Of a DNA stretch of 64,000 bases, positions 1 to 20,322 are shown one piece after another. The translations under genes and the position numbers were made by a program. How positions within the stretch are numbered: position 1 is the stretch's first letter; the number at the start of each line of letters is the position of its first letter. This stretch comes from Adineta vaga (taxonomy: Eukaryota; Rotifera). The stretch is from the NCBI GenBank assembly GCA_021613535.1, contig CP075492.1, positions 7,998,001 through 8,062,000 on the forward strand. Direction: 5' to 3'. The notes beneath the pieces are model-generated. The model had not been told where the DNA came from. It searched no databases and saw only the letters and a program-made list of their open reading frames with translations.

Positions 1-6493
<6,493 letters not shown>

Positions 6494-6995
6494 ATTTTCT
6501 TGTTCTGAATTGAAAGAAAAAGAAACATAGACATATAAGCATTTGTTGTATATAGTTCTACCATATTGATTCCATTGTTAAACCTTTATGTGAGACCTCT
6601 ATTGATCGATGAAGATTGAGAAAAAATAAATAAAAATGATTTTTATCGGACGAGAAAAATAGGAAAAAGTGAAAAAATGATTTTCAAGTTTTTCAAATTG
6701 GCGACATCTATTGTGCAGGAAATGGTAGAAATATGTCATTTGAATGAGTTTCCTTTAATTTGGAAAGAGATTTTGATATTCTTAGATGAGTTTTATAAAA
6801 CGCGGTAAAATATAGATTGAGAATAAAGTATGGATACTTCATACATATAGATAGTAGGCAGGTAGAGTAGAACAATACCATACCATGCATTGTTGAACGT
6901 ACTGATCCATCATCATTATTATGCTCATGGACTTCGTATCAGAATATTAACTTGTATTTTAGATCATTGTTTCTCATACTAATACTACGTAAACA
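6494..6995. promoter_or_regulatory. Divergent intergenic region between BPTF and SUMO
   Basis: About 500 bases separate the start codons of two genes read in opposite directions, so both promoters should lie here. A likely 5' UTR intron of BPTF occupies about 6506-6560 (donor and acceptor visible on the minus strand). No clear TATA box is seen near either start. No coding sequence is supported. Confidence 0.4.
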
Positions 6996-7480
6996 ATGAC
7001 AAGTGAAAATAAAACGGAAGAATATATCAAACTTCGAGTCGTTGGACAAGATAATAGTATGGGATAAATGCATTGATATTTTTGTATAAGAGATTTCTTG
7101 AGCTTTATATTCTAGGTGAAGTTCATTTCAAAGTGAAAATGACGACAGGTATGGGTAAATTAAAAAAATCATATGCTGAACGACAAGGTAAGAAATACAT
7201 ATTTTCAGTGTTCTTTGTTCATTACTCTTTTTGTTATATTAGGTGTTAGTGTTGCAACGTTAAGGTAAACGATAGTTTCTGATTCAATAGATCAATACAA
7301 ATTTTGATTTATATAAGATTTCTTTTCGATGGTAAACGTATTAATGATGATGAAACACCAAAACAACTCGAAATGGAAGATAATGATACGATTGAAGTCT
7401 ATCAGGAACAAGTAATACAAGAATTTCGTACAATTTCATCCTAAACATTTCATTTTATCTAGGTCGGAGGACGTTCTTAA
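6996..7480 (+). CDS. SUMO: SUMO (small ubiquitin-like modifier), five small exons
   Basis: Ubiquitin-like protein that is attached to lysines of target proteins. Exons 6996-7056, 7116-7187, 7243-7264, 7318-7411 and 7463-7480 join in frame with GT..AG introns. The product is about 90 residues: a short N-terminal tail, the beta-grasp core ([41 protein letters not shown]) and the end EVYQEQVGG followed by Arg-Ser and a stop. The di-glycine is the conjugation site, and the two-residue tail must be removed by a SENP protease. YQEQ and HFKVKMTT are closer to vertebrate SUMO1 than SUMO2/3, although MGKLKKSY lies where the families differ. No ORF longer than 60 codons marks this gene because the exons are short. 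An AATAAA at 7619-7624 fits its 3' end. Confidence 0.95.
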
Positions 7481-7901
7481 AGCTACGAAACCAATCAGAT
7501 ATGTATTTTTATCCAATAGATAATCCTTCTTTTTTTTATAAAGATTCTGACAAAAGTACATCTGTATATACATATAACAACTAAAGTTCAATTGACTCTC
7601 TTCTTATGTTAGATTCTGAATAAAATATAAAACAAAAAAAACATATAATTTCTCTTTCATACAATACGATTCCATCAAAGAAATGACTAGCACTTCTTTT
7701 ATCAAACAAATGATTCCACTCATGAAAGATGTTATGTAATCATAAGAATTTACTTTTCAAACAATTCATATCAATATAAACCCAAGCACATTGAATCAAC
7801 ATATTAAAAATAATTCTTGAGAAAAGTGTATAATAGTTCATCGAATTGTTATACAGTCATAAGCATAAATATCAATGTTCTCTTCGTATATATATATTCA
7901 A
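7481..7901. other. Convergent 3' region between SUMO and the PERK gene
   Basis: About 420 AT-rich bases between two facing stop codons, holding both 3' UTRs. A plus-strand AATAAA lies at 7619-7624. A short run of alternating TA lies near 7887-7897. No coding signal was seen. Confidence 0.5.
7619..7624 (+). terminator. Poly(A) signal AATAAA of the SUMO gene
   Basis: AATAAA about 140 bases after the SUMO stop codon, on the coding strand. Confidence 0.5.
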
Positions 7902-10870
7902 TTACACAAATAAATTTTCTTCTTTAAGAATATTTTGATACTGTTGATTTTGTCGAAATTCACATGCTCTAGGACGATCATGTGGTGAATTTGAAAGAAG
8001 CCATCGAATTAGTTGACACTAAAAAAGAGAGAAAAATATATGTATTTCAAAATATGAAACAAATCTTGCATACCATTATTTGGTTAGATTCAAAATTGAT
8101 AGGAAATATCGGTGATTGAAAACGAATCTTTGTCAATATATGTACACGTTCCATTTGAGTTGAAAATGGATACATAAGTTCAAATAAAATAATACCTATT
8201 GCATAAATATCTACTTTTTGATTATACGATTGTCGATTGATTTGTTCGGGACTCATGTAAAGAATTGTTCCACCTAGTTCATTATTTCCATTTTGATCGA
8301 TATTTTCTATTTTATCTTCACCAAATGCAGAAACAAGACCAAAATCACCGATTTTTACAGTATTATTGATTGAGAAAAGAATATTCGATGGTTTTAAATC
8401 ACGATGAATTAATTTTTGAGAATGAATATATTCAATACCTTGAATTATTTGATCAAAGATCGACCAAGCTTCCAATTGATTGATGGATTTTTTGATTAAA
8501 CGATCACGTAATGATTCACATTGACATAATTCCATTACAAAATAAAAGTATATTGTTAAATGATTGGAGTTGTCTTCTTTAATGGATTGATCCGTTGCAG
8601 ATTTATCATCGAATGATTCTTCATTGGATGAATCGTATGAATGTTCAAATAGGGATGAATGACTATTTTCATGAATTTGAGGTGGATTCAATGATCTTTC
8701 AAAAGTAAAATCAATCATTTGTGGAAGTTCTACGGTTTGACGTTGAACAGCTGATTCAGTTGAAAATACACTCAATGAATCTCTATTAAAGAAGACGGAT
8801 AAAGAAATCTGATTCAATAAAGAACGAGATTATACTTTGTGATTTCAGTTTTCATATCGATTTCATCTTGCCATTCATTGGGTGGACATTCATCCCATGC
8901 ATAATAATACTGAATTAAATTAGGATGATTTAATACGGCCATACAACGAATTTCTTTTAATACTCGTTCTTTGCTCAATGATCTACAAATTATAAGTAAA
9001 TACCGTTTGATTGAATGAGAAAATCTTACTTTTTCAAAGATACTCTTTTGATAGCCACGCGTCGTTGATCTAATTTATTAATGGCTTCGAAAACCATACC
9101 GAATCCACCACGGCCAAGAAATCCAATATGTTCATATTCCAAAAGATATCTACATAATAGAACTGATTACAAAACAATGCAATCATTATCATCTATACCG
9201 AGATTGAAATGGTTCAGTTGATGCTAATTGACATTCAGACGTAACATCGATCGCCTCAGGTACCATCAGGTGTGTTGGTGGTTGTTGTTTTCTTTTCGTA
9301 TGCCGAATGAATATAATAGTTATAACCATGAGACAAATGCACAATAAAATCCTACATATATTCCATGTTGGCTTTAGTTGGACATCGCTTAATCTATCCG
9401 ATTTTTCTTCATCAAATATATTTTCCATTGGATGTATTAATTCTAAATATCCTTTCATATCCCATAAATCATTTTGTCTTACTATCAATGGATATTTTTG
9501 ATCATTTTTTGATGATTCCGAATTCATTGTTAGGTGACGTTGTAGATAAGTTTCATGTTTAGAAGAAGAGATTGCTCGTTTCATGCCTGACGCACTTGTA
9601 CCTAGAGTAAAATATAGATAATCATAAAAGTCATTGTACAAATGCACTAACCTGTATGTTTTCTTGCATGATGAATCAATTGTTGTTGAATACGTGAAGA
9701 AATTAATACATATGGCGTTGAATTATATTCTCCCATAAAAGCAAGACGACGTGATCGTTTTGTTTTGAAAAGAGATTTTTCTTTTAATTGACCATTTTTT
9801 AATTCCCATACTGCAGCAATCGGATTCTTAATAGATGATGTCCAGATCAGATCGTTTTTCTTATCAAAAGCGAATATCACACCGGATTGTAATTCATATT
9901 CAAAAAATACTGAAAAATAATCTGATATAAGTAAATATTTCGGCCATAGAAGAATCATTTACCAATAAGATCATTCTTAGGATAACTTCGTTCAAAAATA
10001 TCATCTTGTAAATGTGAATATAAATAAAGTAATTCATAATTGGAAACACTATATCATTGACAAGAGAAAATTTCTATTGGATGTAAATAATCTTTTTACC
10101 TAAAATTCCATTTTTCATAACCATTTCGGACGTTTCGAGCACGTACGGTTTGTTTTATTCGTTTAATAATCAGCATTGATGTAGAACATGCATCATTCTT
10201 TGACGTTGATTGATCAACGTAATGTTTTGAGAATCGATAAATTATCTGAAGATAAAGCTAATACTTTCTCAACAATATACTAACTATGCTTACTTTTCCT
10301 GTAGTTAAATCAAGACCTAATGTATCAATATCTTTTCCACCGGTCATGATTAATTCATCATGAAAATGAAATGTTGTATTTAGCAATGATTCAGCATCAA
10401 ATGGTAATGGTTCTATATGTTCCGTATGATCATGTTTTTCATAAATTCCGCCGACCAATGATGGAATAAGACGAATTGATTTAGAATTACGAATTATTTC
10501 AAATTTACTAAGACTTGAATCGATTAAAGAGGAACCCGTATGAGATGTCCATAACTGACGACCTTTTTGTCGAACATCAATTGCAGTGATCTTACCATCT
10601 AATGAGATAACATATAATACATGACTAGAATAGTACAATCACAATTACAAAAGTAAGAATTAATCGCAGGAAGAATCGTATTTACTTGAAATTATTCGTT
10701 TGTAGCTCATTTGGATTCAACAAAGCGACTGTTGCATCAGAATTTGTATTCAATAGATTGAAATTACTTTGAGTAGTGTGAAATAAGGAAATCTTTGGAT
10801 AACATAAAATCAATAGAATAACAATGATTGGTAGAGATAAAATTTCATAAAATTGTCGTAAGAAAAACAT
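7902..10870 (-). CDS. EIF2AK3: PERK (eIF2-alpha kinase 3), ER-membrane stress kinase
   Basis: Type I ER membrane kinase that phosphorylates eIF2-alpha when unfolded proteins accumulate. It starts with a hydrophobic signal/anchor (about 10870-10780). A luminal beta-propeller-like region follows: [13 protein letters not shown], a SSLSKFEI stretch, [10 protein letters not shown], then [20 protein letters not shown] and [10 protein letters not shown], which match PERK rather than IRE1. A transmembrane segment ([18 protein letters not shown]) lies near 9350. The kinase domain begins near 9150 with [13 protein letters not shown] and [10 protein letters not shown]. It has the long acidic insert typical of eIF2 kinases, then [20 protein letters not shown] and [11 protein letters not shown]. 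The last exon (about 8019-7902) contains [11 protein letters not shown] and ends NLFV. All key catalytic residues are present. Introns are short. Start chosen at the first Met before the signal segment. Confidence 0.92.
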
Positions 10871-11625
10871 CGATTTTGAAATGGAAGAATAAATTATATA
10901 CAGATATTTACATATTACAAATCAGCATCCTCTTTAATATTTCAATCTTCGAACACTGAGTCTCAATGCAATATTCGTCAATCATGCAATGTACATATAC
11001 ACATAAAAGATGGATTCGAATGACAACCAGTTACCTACAAACACCTTTTTTGAGATTGTGGCGACACTGTACGATTGTATTACTAAGTCATTCCGCTTTT
11101 ATTTTATTATCTCAGCTGATCTCATTGTCCACATAATCATTGATATGAAAATACATTGGATTGTAATTAATAAAAGATTTCTAAGTATTTCAAACAAATA
11201 AACATAATATATTCGTTCGATGAATCACAATGAATACGATAATTAAATAATTCTATTCATTGACTTCATAAGTTTTCAGTACAATAGGTATTTTCTTTCG
11301 AGTAAAATTTAGTATGTATCTCAAAATGCAAGTTCAATATTTTTATTTTTACAAACAATTATGTTCCCTTCGTTGCAGTGAAGAAACGAAAAGAAAAAGG
11401 TTGTTTTTCCATGAAATAGAAAGGAAAAAAATGAATATGTTAAAAACTAAATAAATCTTCTCCTAATATTTACATTATACAGACAAGAAAAAAAGATATT
11501 ATGTATATTCAGAGAACAACAATGTGTCTTTTGTTTTCGTCTTATTATCATGCTTTTACACATTATATTTATGAGAAATATACAATTCAACGAAAGTTCA
11601 AACATTCTCTCTGGTCAATCGAAAT
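10871..11625. other. Intergenic region between PERK start and BTBD10 stop
   Basis: About 750 AT-rich bases. They should hold the PERK promoter on the right of its start and the 3' UTR of the BTBD10 gene. The plus-strand open frames seen here (near 11010 and 11501) have no recognisable domain, and the second is the antisense of the BTBD10 last exon. I see no other structure. Confidence 0.4.
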
Positions 11626-13942
<2,317 letters not shown>

Positions 13943-14543
13943 TGATTACATCACGTAGAAAAGATTGATATTAGGAAACAGCTATTTCTATTTCTTCAAT
14001 GTAATGGAGAAAAAAAAAGAAAAGAATAGGAAAGAAAAAGGGGACATGTACTTATGATAATGGAAACAACGAAAATTTTTATTGACTACGAACGATGACA
14101 AATCAGTTGATGAGGATGATGTCGCTATTTGTCAAAATCTTGCTGTTGATTGATTGATAATTTACAATCATAAACTCGAACGATATGATAATGATCGCAT
14201 ATAAATAGTAGATAAATGATCAACAAATTGTTTATTTGGAGAAAATAATTGATAATTTTATCAACAGTTTTATATATGCACGATAAGATGATAAAAACAT
14301 CATTCTTCAGATACAATTTAATCATAGAAAGTTATCTGGACGAAACGAATACACTTTTCACGAGTTAATGTGTAGCGTCAATAGTACTAGATATTCGTAG
14401 ATATTTATTTATTATATGTATATCAAAACAAAAGAAATAAAAAAAAACAACAAACACATTTCTGTACATCTAGAAAGAAAGAAAAGAACGAAGTATAATA
14501 AAGCATGACTAGTGATGATAGAAATCAAAAGTAAATGATCATA
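13943..14543. other. Intergenic region between BTBD10 start and otopetrin stop
   Basis: About 600 AT-rich bases, expected to hold the BTBD10 promoter and the otopetrin 3' UTR. Minus-strand open frames here are low-complexity and rich in Ile, Asn and Tyr, with no homology I recognise. Nothing else is supported. Confidence 0.4.
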
Positions 14544-17500
14544 TTAATGTTTATTATTATGTTTATCATTGTCATTCATTAATCGATACTTGTCTGCTTT
14601 ATCTTCATCTTGATACACTTCTTGCCAAATATCTGCAAGACATACACTCGAATGAAATCGATAGAATATGGATAATGGAGAAGAAAATGCTTGAATAATT
14701 GCCCAGGTTTGAACATCATAAAATGTTCCTTGTAATGGATTTAACGTAACTTTTTTTCCTGATAAAGAATCATGTAACCAAATAGCTAAAAGAAAGACAT
14801 GAATAGGGAAAAAAGAAAGCAAGAAAGAAAATAAATGATATCTTACCTAGATTCATTAATAATAGAGCAGTAACAGTTTCTCGTCCTGGTTTACTTCGAA
14901 TTTCATGTTTAGTTGTTGTTCGTCGTTTTAATGTATCGATAATAAAATTCGTTTGTAAAAATGTTTGAAATATAGCTAAAAATCCAATAGATATTTCAAT
15001 TCCAATCGGTGTAGGACTTTTTTCAGGATCAATTAAAAGTGCTGCAAATAAACCAAAGAATGAATATGCAAAATCTCCTATGGTAGTTATTATAATCAAG
15101 ACTTGATCAAAAACATCGACATGAGCATGACGATCATAATAAAGTTTTGTTGTATGAACATATGACGCTAGTACAGTAAATAATGAAACAGCAAGTAAGA
15201 CAAGTTCAGTTATATGTGTAACAGTAGTTGCATCTTTGCTTGTTAACAGATAAGTTGGAATTAATGTTAAAATTGTTAATAAAAATAGAATACCACCAAT
15301 AAGTAGACCACGTGAAGCACGTGCACAATTAACCGTAAAAATATGACGAGCACCGAAACGTAGAAATGAACGTTTTTCAGTTTGACCAATATTTCGCCAC
15401 ATGATAAAAAATACAGTTAAAGATATTAAACTATATTCAATTAAACATGGATATAAATAGACACTAATTTTTTCTTCAATAGCACGTAAGATATCAAGTG
15501 TGCTATTGTTTTCGTCTACTAAAGCATATGGACTCAAAGACGCTTCTCGTATGACATGAAACACACTGCCATTACTGCCATTGTTATCAATAGATGAAGT
15601 AGCTGAAAAAATGAAAATGAGATTTGTGATAAAAAAAAGAGACTTTATTTCTTGTCTGTCTTTCAGATTTGTCATTCCGAGAATAGTAAAGTTCAAGATT
15701 AAAATCTTCTATACGTGTGAATGATTCATCGATTTTGAAACTAAAATTCACTACTGGATTCGTTTTTTGATCATAATTAGGTTTGAAAAACTAATTCTTT
15801 ACGCACTTGTCATGAAATCTATGGATGTTCCGGCAATAATTGTTGATGTTGTTGGGGATGTGTGTTCATTTGATGGATTTTTATGCATTTGTTCCAGTGT
15901 TTCAATTACAATAGCTTTTAGAAGAAGAATATTTATTTCATCAGATATGAAAATAAAATATTATGATTACCTTCAAACCATGTACCAAAATTCGCAATAA
16001 TTACATGAATAAGACCAATTTTGGCAATTAAATGATAACGATTAATCACTATCTACAATAAAAATCATTCAGAGAATTTCATCATTGCTAACTGCAAAAC
16101 TTACATTTCCATATCGAAATAAAAATGAAAATTGTACACAATGAAATAGAAAACGAAATATATAAGCCATTGCTTTTGTAATGGTCCCTAAGGTAGAATA
16201 CGTTTTTTGGAATCCATCACGAGTTTTTCCATTAGCATCAATAGTTGCGATTGTCTTAGCTAATTCAACTATTGTTAAGATTAAACCACCCATACAAAGT
16301 ACTACAAATAAAAAGTCGTCCTAATTGATACTTCATTGAATATTTTCGAAAATTCTTACATCCAGCGCCAATTCTCATAAATAATCCACCTGTATTATGA
16401 ATATCAGGAAAATAGAACATTGTCTGTGAATTACGTTCAATCATAACCATATAATCTTCATGATCCTTAGCAGTTTCAGTTATTTCCATCCAACTTTGAC
16501 GATATTTAATTATATCAAAAGTACACCATAACATCCATATGATCGAAACAGAATAGATATAAATATAAACACACTAATAAAAAATCATCGAAATAGAATG
16601 CAAAGAAAATTCAAAGAAAATCATACATACCGACATCGTTGTTGGAAGACTATTAGAAATATCATCTGCTTTAATAGCTAAAACAAGAATCATACAAACA
16701 ATGAATACAACTAGTAAAGCACCAGTTTCCATCATAAAATTTGATAGTGGCAATGTTCTTTTACGTTCATTTCTAGAATGAAGAAGAAGAAGAAGAAGAA
16801 GATCAAGAATTTTTGAATTGATGAAAACTAAGAACGAACGCTTCTGATTCATTTTGAGGAGATGATTTTGATTGTTGCTCTTGATTACGATATGATAAAG
16901 CAAAAGCTGGTGGTGGTGGCGGTGGTACTGATGTACGATCGGAAGATGGAGAAAATTCATCCTGATTTTCATCTTCCTCTTCTTCCTCTTCAATTTCATA
17001 ATCTTCTATTATTGTTGGTGCACGTCGAACATGATCAGATCGATAATTACGTTCATTTTGATTAATCACAACTTTTCGCCGACTTGTAATAGCAGGATCA
17101 ATTATTTCTAAACCGATACTACTACGATCATCGTTTTTTCGTTGATTCTATATAGAAAACATTTCGAAATAGTTTTTTCTTCATTTTGATTATCTTCTTA
17201 CTTCTGGGTAACGTACAAGTGGTGGTAGAAGTCTCTCATTTCGATGTCGCTGATTATTATTATTATTATTATTATTTGGCGATGTCCTTGGTGTATCAAA
17301 ATCATCAGTTTGCACCGATGAAGATACTCGACGCTCACTATAAACAGTAGCTGGTCTTGCAAATACTTTAAAAGCTCTTGGTGATTCTGATTCATCTTCA
17401 TTTATTTCATGATTGCTATGTGCATAGGTTCTATTTTTTTGCCCATCTAAAGAATAAGAGAGAATAAACAATACAGAATAGAATTTGAAGTATCTCAGTA

Positions 17501-17949
17501 CTTGATGTGGATTGTGCTGGTACTGGTGGAGGTGGTCTTCTACGAGATGAAGTGGATTGATCTGATACTGATGAAGGTACACTAGGTTTTGGTCTCGAAA
17601 TTAATGAACCATTCGATGTTAATCGTTTATGTTCTATACTTTTTGAATGTACCATTAATTCACTACCACTTGAACCAGATAATGAATCTAGAGATGCTGT
17701 TGGACTGTTGTCTTTTGAATTTGTCTGTTTATGACTAGTCGTGAATGGTATTCGAGAAAGATTTGGCGGCAGCGGAGGAAGAGGGGGTGGTGGTGGTCGT
17801 GATAAATGTGAATCGTTTGTTTGTCCGAGTGTATCAAACTTACGAACTGTATCGCGTACTAAATGTGAGTTTGTGTGTTGACTTGCCTGATTATGAAAAG
17901 ACTTGCTTGTTTGTTGCCGTGCGTGGGATGGGGGTGGTTGTTGACTCAT
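14544..17949 (-). CDS. OTOP: Otopetrin-family proton channel with long proline-rich N-terminus
   Basis: Multi-pass plasma-membrane proton channel of the otopetrin family. The first exon codes a Pro/Ser/Gln-rich cytoplasmic tail (MSQQPPPSHARQ; PPPPPLPPLPPN). Further low-complexity exons carry poly-Asn (near 17260) and Glu-rich runs (near 16990). The membrane part starts near 16730 (METGALLVVFIVCMILVLAI). Later helices include LYPCLIEYSLISLTVFFIMW and IFTVNCARASRGLLIGGI. Then come the SKPGRETVTALLLMN stretch and a last exon with FYDVQTWAIIQAFSSPLSIFYRFHSSVCLADIW. The YRFHS..C...IW block and the PGRE.VT block are otopetrin signatures. Introns of about 50 bases separate the exons. The start Met at 17949 begins the only open frame joining the tail. 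The N-terminal tail is much longer than in vertebrate otopetrins. Confidence 0.88.
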
Positions 17950-19051
17950 AGTTTAACAAAACTTCGAATAATCAGATACAAAGCTATCTACACAAAAAAG
18001 AGAGTGCTTGATTCTTTTCTTTACAAAAAAAAGATGAGGATGATTATATGTTGGCAAAATTTTTATCATATCTTTTTTTTCTTCTTTTATTAATACAATT
18101 GATAACTTCGTTTAAAAGGACATGCTAAAGATAAATCCATGTTATCAGTCGCAGATCACATTTTTTTAATATAAACTTGCATATGTCACATTTATGGTTG
18201 CTAAAACATATTTCTTGTTTTTAATGAATCACACATTTAAGAAATTTTAGTAGTTACATTAGTAAAGTATCAGATAATATGCGTTTACTTGAAGAACTTA
18301 AGATTTTATTAATTATGCACATGATACAATAGTCCCTATATTCGACATCCTATGCTTATAATCTTAAAGGATGGATAAGATTCATGTCAAGTATATTATT
18401 GTTACGAAAATGATTTAAGTTATAAATTTCTGTAATTTCAATGACCAATGAAAATATTTATCGAAAGTATAATGTAATTTCGAAAGAAAAATTTCTTTAT
18501 TTGATAATGATTTATTTTTCATATAATTGCATTTAGAACTGATAAGATAAACTGTCCTTGCAAGTTAAATAGCATATATGCAACGTCATAAGAAGATTGT
18601 AATCCGATTAAATTCATTGTATCTGATAGTTCTAATAACAAAATCAAAATATTGACTTAGCCTCTTTTCCAATCAATAATTAACATTAAAAATGAACTAG
18701 ATGATCCAATTATTTCATAAAATAAATCTTTACCACTAAAAAATGGTTCGCAAAGTAATAAATCAAGGTTTTTTTTATCTTTCATATAAAATTCTCATTA
18801 AAGAAACAGATTAAAGTCTTTGGTGGTAAAAATACTTTTCTTATCTTTTGTTGAGTATTTATGATAGAAATAAAAATCCTTTATATCGACTATACTCTTT
18901 CAACATGTCCAATACTTCATGTTTTATATTGATAGTTACCAAGACAATATTCGAACTAACATTTCTTTTTCTCCAATATATAATCATAAAACTTTACATT
19001 CGATAAATAGCTTGTTCGAAGTCTTCTTACATTAAAAAGTGTCCAAGAACA
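17950..19051. promoter_or_regulatory. Divergent intergenic region between otopetrin and BTB gene
   Basis: About 1.1 kb of AT-rich sequence between two genes starting in opposite directions, so both promoters should be here. It has poly-T and poly-A tracts near 18065 and 18150. I found no coding frame of note, no tRNA-like B box and no repeats longer than simple AT runs. Confidence 0.4.
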
Positions 19052-20140
19052 ATGACGACCACATCTTCACGTCCACCAACTGGTGATAACGACCAAATTC
19101 AAAATCACAATCACAATCAATCACAAAATCAGTTCACACCAACACAAAGACGGCAATCGGATATACCAACAAATTTTGTTCTTGGACGGCCTCATACTGG
19201 TCCCAGTCGAGGTAGTAATAGCCAACGAAATGCCAATGGAACTGGTTTTTATACTAAAACAACTGATGCCGAACATAATGTAGATTTATTGGAACATTTA
19301 TCAATGGATATGGCTAATTTACTTAATCGAACAGATATTAGCGATTGTTTTCTGAATGTGAAAGGTAAAGAAAAGAAATTAGAGAATTTATACATGTAAA
19401 TGAAGATAACGTTTTCTTTTAGGAACTTTCATGGCTGTTCATAAGTGTGTTCTTGCTGCTCGTTCAAATGCTTTTGCTGGTAAGCAGACAGAAACGTCGA
19501 GGAAATTGTGATGATTTAGTAAATTTTCTTCTAGCTGTTATTTCGGGTAATTTCAATCGATTGGAAACAAGTAAACGAGATCAATTGGAAACATTAACAC
19601 ATAAAGATAAATTAGTTATCGTTATCAATAAAACCGATCCTGAAATTATGAAACAAGTCGTTGTTTTTATGTATACCGCTAAATGTGATTTAAATGAAGG
19701 CAATGGTAAATAGTTGTTTTTCAAAATAAACTATGATTGTCTATATTTCATCATTTAAGCATTTGATCTTCTTGATGCTGCTGGCCGTTATGATATCAAA
19801 GATCTAAAAGTACATACTGGTCGATGTAAGTTTCTCTTGTATTCTTTTTTTTTCTTCAATTCATCAAATTTTCGACATTTCAGTTCTTGTCAATCGTATT
19901 GATTCGAACAATGTTCTTATGTTGCTCAAAGCAGCATACAAATATGATAATAAATTGGTAAAACAACATTGTATTGAATATTTTATTAATCATGCTAAAG
20001 AAATAATGGATATACATGAATTGTGGAAACAATTTGCTGAAGAACAACAACCAATTGTTGCTGAACTTCTACATTGGCTTGTTAACAAACAGTTATTCTA
20101 TAATGAAAAACCTCAATGGGACGCAAATTCACGTTGGTAA
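19052..20140 (+). CDS. BTB/BACK-type adaptor protein without MATH domain
   Basis: Likely substrate adaptor for a Cullin-3 ubiquitin ligase, inferred from the domain. Exon 1 (19052-about 19363) gives a disordered His/Asn/Gln-rich head and then DISDCFLNVKG. Exon 2 adds TFMAVHKCVLAARSNAFA, and after a short intron comes AVISGNFNRLETSK. Then IVINKTDPEIMKQVVVFMYTAKCDL completes the BTB fold. Later exons give AFDLLDAAGRYDIKDLK, NVLMLLKAAYKYDNKLVKQHC and a BACK-like helix region ending WDANSRW. This order (DCFLNV, AHK.VLAARS-like, Y.YT) is that of SPOP-type BTB proteins, but no MATH or Kelch region is present. The BTB call is firm; the exact orthologue is not recognised. Confidence 0.82.
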
Positions 20141-20322
20141 TTGAATAAGAATACACACATATTAATTAACAAAAGAAATGAGAAGAAGAAATAAACTACG
20201 TAGATAAAATAAGATTTTTTTTACATATATATAAAGACATTCTTTTGATTGAAAATTCTCTTTTTTTTCTATATATATATATAAAATAAAAAATAAAAAT
20301 AGTCCACCGGATCATTGCATAA